NCBI RefSeq assembly: GCF_937616625.2
Contig: NC_065576.1
Coordinates: forward strand, 16,308,501-16,372,500
Direction of reading: 5' to 3'
Length of the DNA: 64,000 nucleotides
From: Mercurialis annua
Taxonomy: Eukaryota > Streptophyta > Magnoliopsida > Malpighiales > Euphorbiaceae
The position numbers and the translations under genes are program-made. Below the pieces are notes generated by a model. That model did not search any database and was not told the origin of the DNA. It saw nothing but the letters and a program-made list of their open reading frames with translations. Shown piece by piece: positions 60,701 through 64,000 of the stretch (position 1 is its first letter; each line of letters opens with the position of its first letter).

Positions 60701-63297
60701 TATGGTGTCTAATATTCTTAGAGTTAGGGGTTGATCGGATTTTAACATATTGCTATAGACCCGTCGACTGCTCATGCTTCGGGGTCTACGCAGGGTTAGC
60801 TGTTTGCCAAGATTGACGTGGATAAGCAAGCAGTGAGTTTGTAGTGCTATTTACCTCTTTATTAAGTACCGCAATTTATTTTAGTATTATAAATGCGTTT
60901 GAACTGTTTTAAGCGATTATGGATCTGGATTGAAACGAGCTACTCGATAGGCTTGTATCGAGACTGTGTGCACCGGTAAGTACTGTGGAATCGGCAGACT
61001 AATGTCTCACTTACGCTGGTATATGATGAGGATCTGTTCCCGTCCACTCTGGGTTTATCAGTATGCTATGTCATACTTACGCTGGGATCATTTCAATACT
61101 GTTATTCCATAATCATATTATATTAGGATAAACGGTTTTGATTTAAGGGTTTTAAACTTAATAAATGTAAATAGTATTGCGAACTCTTCTCAGTATATCT
61201 CACCCCGTTGTTTTCCCAAATTTTCCAAGTTTATGATTTGAAAGCTGGTCCACTCCGATTCTTTACTTTCCTCGGAGGTTTTTATGTAAATAAAGCTAGT
61301 CAGTTGGTTTACTTTTTAGACCGCAGTAGAATTAGTTTAGTGTTTGATTTCTATACTTTGGATTGTCGTATTAGTACGACTGTTTTGTCATTATAACTTT
61401 GGAACGTTCTATATGGATTATATATATATGAGGCATGTTTCGTAGTTTCGAATTATTATCAAGTAATCATATCAGAACTGTTGTATAAACTGCTAGACTT
61501 AGGTTGGAGTCTCGGTTGCCCCCGAGCAGTGGTTTTTCTGCAGGTTATGTGTTTGTTGATTATCCGCAAGGCTTGCTACGGGTTTTGGTACGACCATACC
61601 CATACCCCAGCGCCGGTCGCGATCCATGAAATTGGGCCGTGACAACAACCAAGGTAATCAAAGTGTAACCAAAGTATATCCAAAGTATTTCATTCAAATC
61701 AAATAACAAGTTAGGCAAATTAAGTTTAGGTGAGTCCTTATCTTTAAAACAAAACCAAAGTAGTGTGTTAGCCTTAACTGCAGTATAGCTCAACATCACA
61801 TGTCGGTTGACACACTTCTAACCTGACCTAACCATATTCCAAAGTGAAAATTAAAGTCTTAAATCAATCCTTAAATAAAACCAAGTTCGAAACAAGAACT
61901 CATTCCCTAACTTAATAATGCCAACAACATAAAAAGCAATTAAGCCAAATAGCTTGCCAACACTTGGCAAGTAACACCCAAAGTAGATGCACTTAAATAC
62001 ATCACCTTAAATGAAATCTATAAGATTCAAACATCTTACAAGTATCTACTTGAAATTAAAATAGCTTACTCAAAACATTACATACAAACTAACACCTTAC
62101 ATACCTTAAACCAATGTTTACCCATCACCTAATATAAAGCTAACATCTTTTACAAGTTTAGACAAATTAGTAATAATAATTCAAGCCCTTAGTAACATGT
62201 TCAAAAACACCCTAAGTAGGCATTTAACAAGGTCAAAAACATTGATTAAAATCTTTAACCAATTCACACCAAGTTAACCTTCTAACATACTTAAACCACC
62301 CTTGTAAATAATTTCCAGCAACATTGAATCATCCAAAAACAGCGACTTATTATCATCAACGTCCTCTTAACATATTAGTTAAGCATTAACCACGGATATC
62401 AATCAAATCAATGTATCGTTCTTTATCTAATAACCTGTTATCAATTCGATTTAGATTTCTAGATTTTATATTATCCAAAAACAAAATTACAAATCGAAAA
62501 CATCAACATATTTGACTAGTCTATCAAATTGATTTCTTAACCCAATCCACCCATTGTATAAGAAACATTTTCAAGTCAAATACAATGCCAAAGCTATATT
62601 TCCATACTTATAAAACATAGCAAATCCGTAAAATAATTCAAATCACCCAAGGTATTGAATTAACACATCACCTATCAATCTCTACAAACCATAACAAGGG
62701 TGTAGAGCCACATACCTTATGAAATAGATTACGATCAATCAACAATAAAAAAAACCAAAAAAAGACTATCCAAATCAGCCAAAGATATCATAAAACGTAG
62801 AACAACAAATGGGAAATTCGATAGAGTAAGATTAAAGGATTTCAGCCATGAACAATTGATGAAAAAACTTACCAAAATCCAAAATATGCTAAGGAATGAT
62901 GGGAGACCAAAATCAGAGAGTATAAAGCCATTTAAGGTTTTTGAGAAAAGTGTAAAACTGATTTAGGTCGAAAAAACGAGTTTAATAGAAAACTGTGATC
63001 TGTACAGTACACGCGTCGCGCCCGCTACACCTTCATGGTGCCCGTGAGACATGAATCACGCCAGCGATCCAGGCATGTCTCACCCGCTATATCCTTTTGC
63101 CTCCTATGAAAAATTGAAATTTTGAGAATAAAATCGAAACCGCTCCAAACTGTGAGACTACTCCCAATACATCTTACAACACATATAAAAAGGTTTGGAG
63201 CCTTCGAAACATGAATCCAAGTGGTCGAGCCACTCAAACGAACCCAAAGTATCCTTTTGGCTAAATGAAACTAGTTGAAAAAATACGGGGTGTTACA
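57796..63297 (-). mobile_element. GYP-2 5' LTR with nested SOLO-3
   Basis: LTR of about 2.63 kb once SOLO-3 (58778-61644) and one copy of ACAAC are removed. It starts TGTCACGACCCAATGTC at 57796 and ends GGGGTGTTACA at 63297. It is a distant relative of the GYP-1 LTR. At 63044-63053 and 63074-63083 it has a perfect 10-bp inverted pair GTGAGACATG / CATGTCTCAC, in the same zone where GYP-1 has its palindrome array. It is followed directly by satellite. Confidence 0.9.
58778..61644 (+). mobile_element. SOLO-3: solo LTR, plus strand
   Basis: A 2867-bp LTR runs from TGTAATGCCCCGTG to GGGCCGTGACA and is flanked by a perfect 5-bp duplication ACAAC (58773-58777 and 61645-61649). It belongs to the same family as the LTR it entered but in the opposite orientation, so 57796-58777 and roughly 60700-61644 form a large inverted repeat. 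A GC-rich repeat with GTCGCGGG and GGGCGCGA units lies at 59065-59140. No gene; the open frame 59313-59504 is hydrophobic and AT-rich. Confidence 0.95.
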
Positions 63298-64000
63298 GGC
63301 TCCAATTGCTAAAAAGGTGAAACGTAAGGATTTGTTTCGTAACGTTTTAAACATATATGTTATATCGCTAAAAAGGTTAAACGTTTGAATTTGTTTCGCA
63401 ACGTTTTAAATGTTTGGATTTGTTTCGTAACTTTTTAAATATTTGGCTTAAATCGCTAAAAAGGTGAAATGTTTGCACTGGTTTCGTAACGTTTTAAATA
63501 TTTGGATTAATTTTGTAATATTTTAAACGTTTGGCTTAAATCGCTAAAAAGGTGAAAGGTTAGGATTTGTTTCGTAAGGTTTTAAACGTTTGGATTTGCT
63601 TCATAACATTTTAAACGTTTGGCTTAAATCGCTAAAAAGGTGAAACATTTGGATTTGTTTCGTGACGTATTAAATGTTTGGCTTAAATCGCTAAAAAGAT
63701 GAAACGTTAGGATTTGTTTTGTAACGTTTTAAATGTTTGGCTTAAATCGCAAAAAAAGGTGAAACGTTAGGATTTTTTTCGTAACGTATCAAACGTTTGG
63801 ATTTGTTTCTTAACATTTTAAACGTTTGGCTTAAATCGCTAAAAGAGCGAAACATTTGTATTTGTTTCGAAACGTTTTAAACGTTTGGCTTAAATAGCTA
63901 AAAAAGTTAAACATTAGGATTTGTTTCGTAAGGTTTTGAACATTTTGCTTAAATTGCTAAAAAAGTGAAACGTTACGATTTATTTCGTAACGGTTGAAAC
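63298..64000. repeat. 59-bp satellite, right block
   Basis: The same satellite as 10700-11324 (GGCTTAAATCGCTAAAAAGG, TGAAACGTTAGGATTTG, TTTCGTAACGTTTTAAAC), starting inside a unit at GGCTC and running to the window end. Several copies contain an extra TTTGGATTTGTTTCGTAAC segment, giving longer variant units. Confidence 0.95.

Overview
This is plant nuclear DNA, most likely pericentromeric or other satellite-rich heterochromatin of a eudicot. That reading rests on what is present: Ty3/gypsy chromovirus retrotransposons with long (2.6-3.3 kb) LTRs, a CACTA (En/Spm) DNA transposon with spliced genes, a Mutator-like insertion, and a 59-bp satellite at both sides of the main block. I see no ordinary host gene, tRNA or rRNA gene. 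Every recognisable coding region belongs to a transposon and nearly all are broken. I cannot name the species.

Layout. (a) 1-10699: a non-autonomous LTR retrotransposon (LTR-1, minus strand) whose 3' LTR runs off the left edge. (b) 10700-11324: 59-bp satellite. (c) 11325-63297: a nest of elements. The left base is a second non-autonomous element (LTR-2: LTR 11325-13830, internal 13831-16300 and 30261-30527). It is interrupted by a plus-strand LTR (SOLO-1, 16301-17032 plus 28233-30260), and SOLO-1 is split by a complete chromovirus (GYP-1, 17033-28227, minus strand, duplication GTGAT). At about 30527 LTR-2 is fused to a second chromovirus (GYP-2, minus strand: 30528-32431, 53463-54103, 57353-58777, 61650-63297) that has lost its 3' half. 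GYP-2 was hit three times: by non-autonomous LTR-3 (32432-53462), by SOLO-2 (54104-57352) and by the opposite-strand SOLO-3 (58778-61644). LTR-3 carries a CACTA element in its 3' LTR (35726-43661, with a duplicated left end from 34160) and a Mutator-like element in its 5' LTR (51731-53293). (d) 63298-64000: the same satellite resumes.

Gene content. GYP-1 reads gag - protease - RT - RNase H - DD35E integrase - chromodomain on the minus strand, with two frameshifts and three in-frame stops. The CACTA element carries a spliced TNP2-type transposase with three premature stops and a second spliced Ptta/En/Spm-type gene with one early stop. The non-autonomous elements keep LTRs, primer-binding site and polypurine tract but little coding sequence, so they presumably relied on proteins from chromoviruses like GYP-1/GYP-2 (inference).

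Most interesting pattern. Several LTR families with different sequences each carry a compact array of short palindromes: CTGTGC-loop-GCACAG in LTR-1 and LTR-2, TCTCG-NN-CGAGA in GYP-1, and CCAT/GCAT-TTCATT-ATGG/ATGC in SOLO-2. Within an array the flanking bases differ from copy to copy yet still pair. Also notable are a patchwork filler in one GYP-1 LTR, a microhomology-bounded tandem duplication across an LTR/CACTA junction, and the fusion of two truncated elements.
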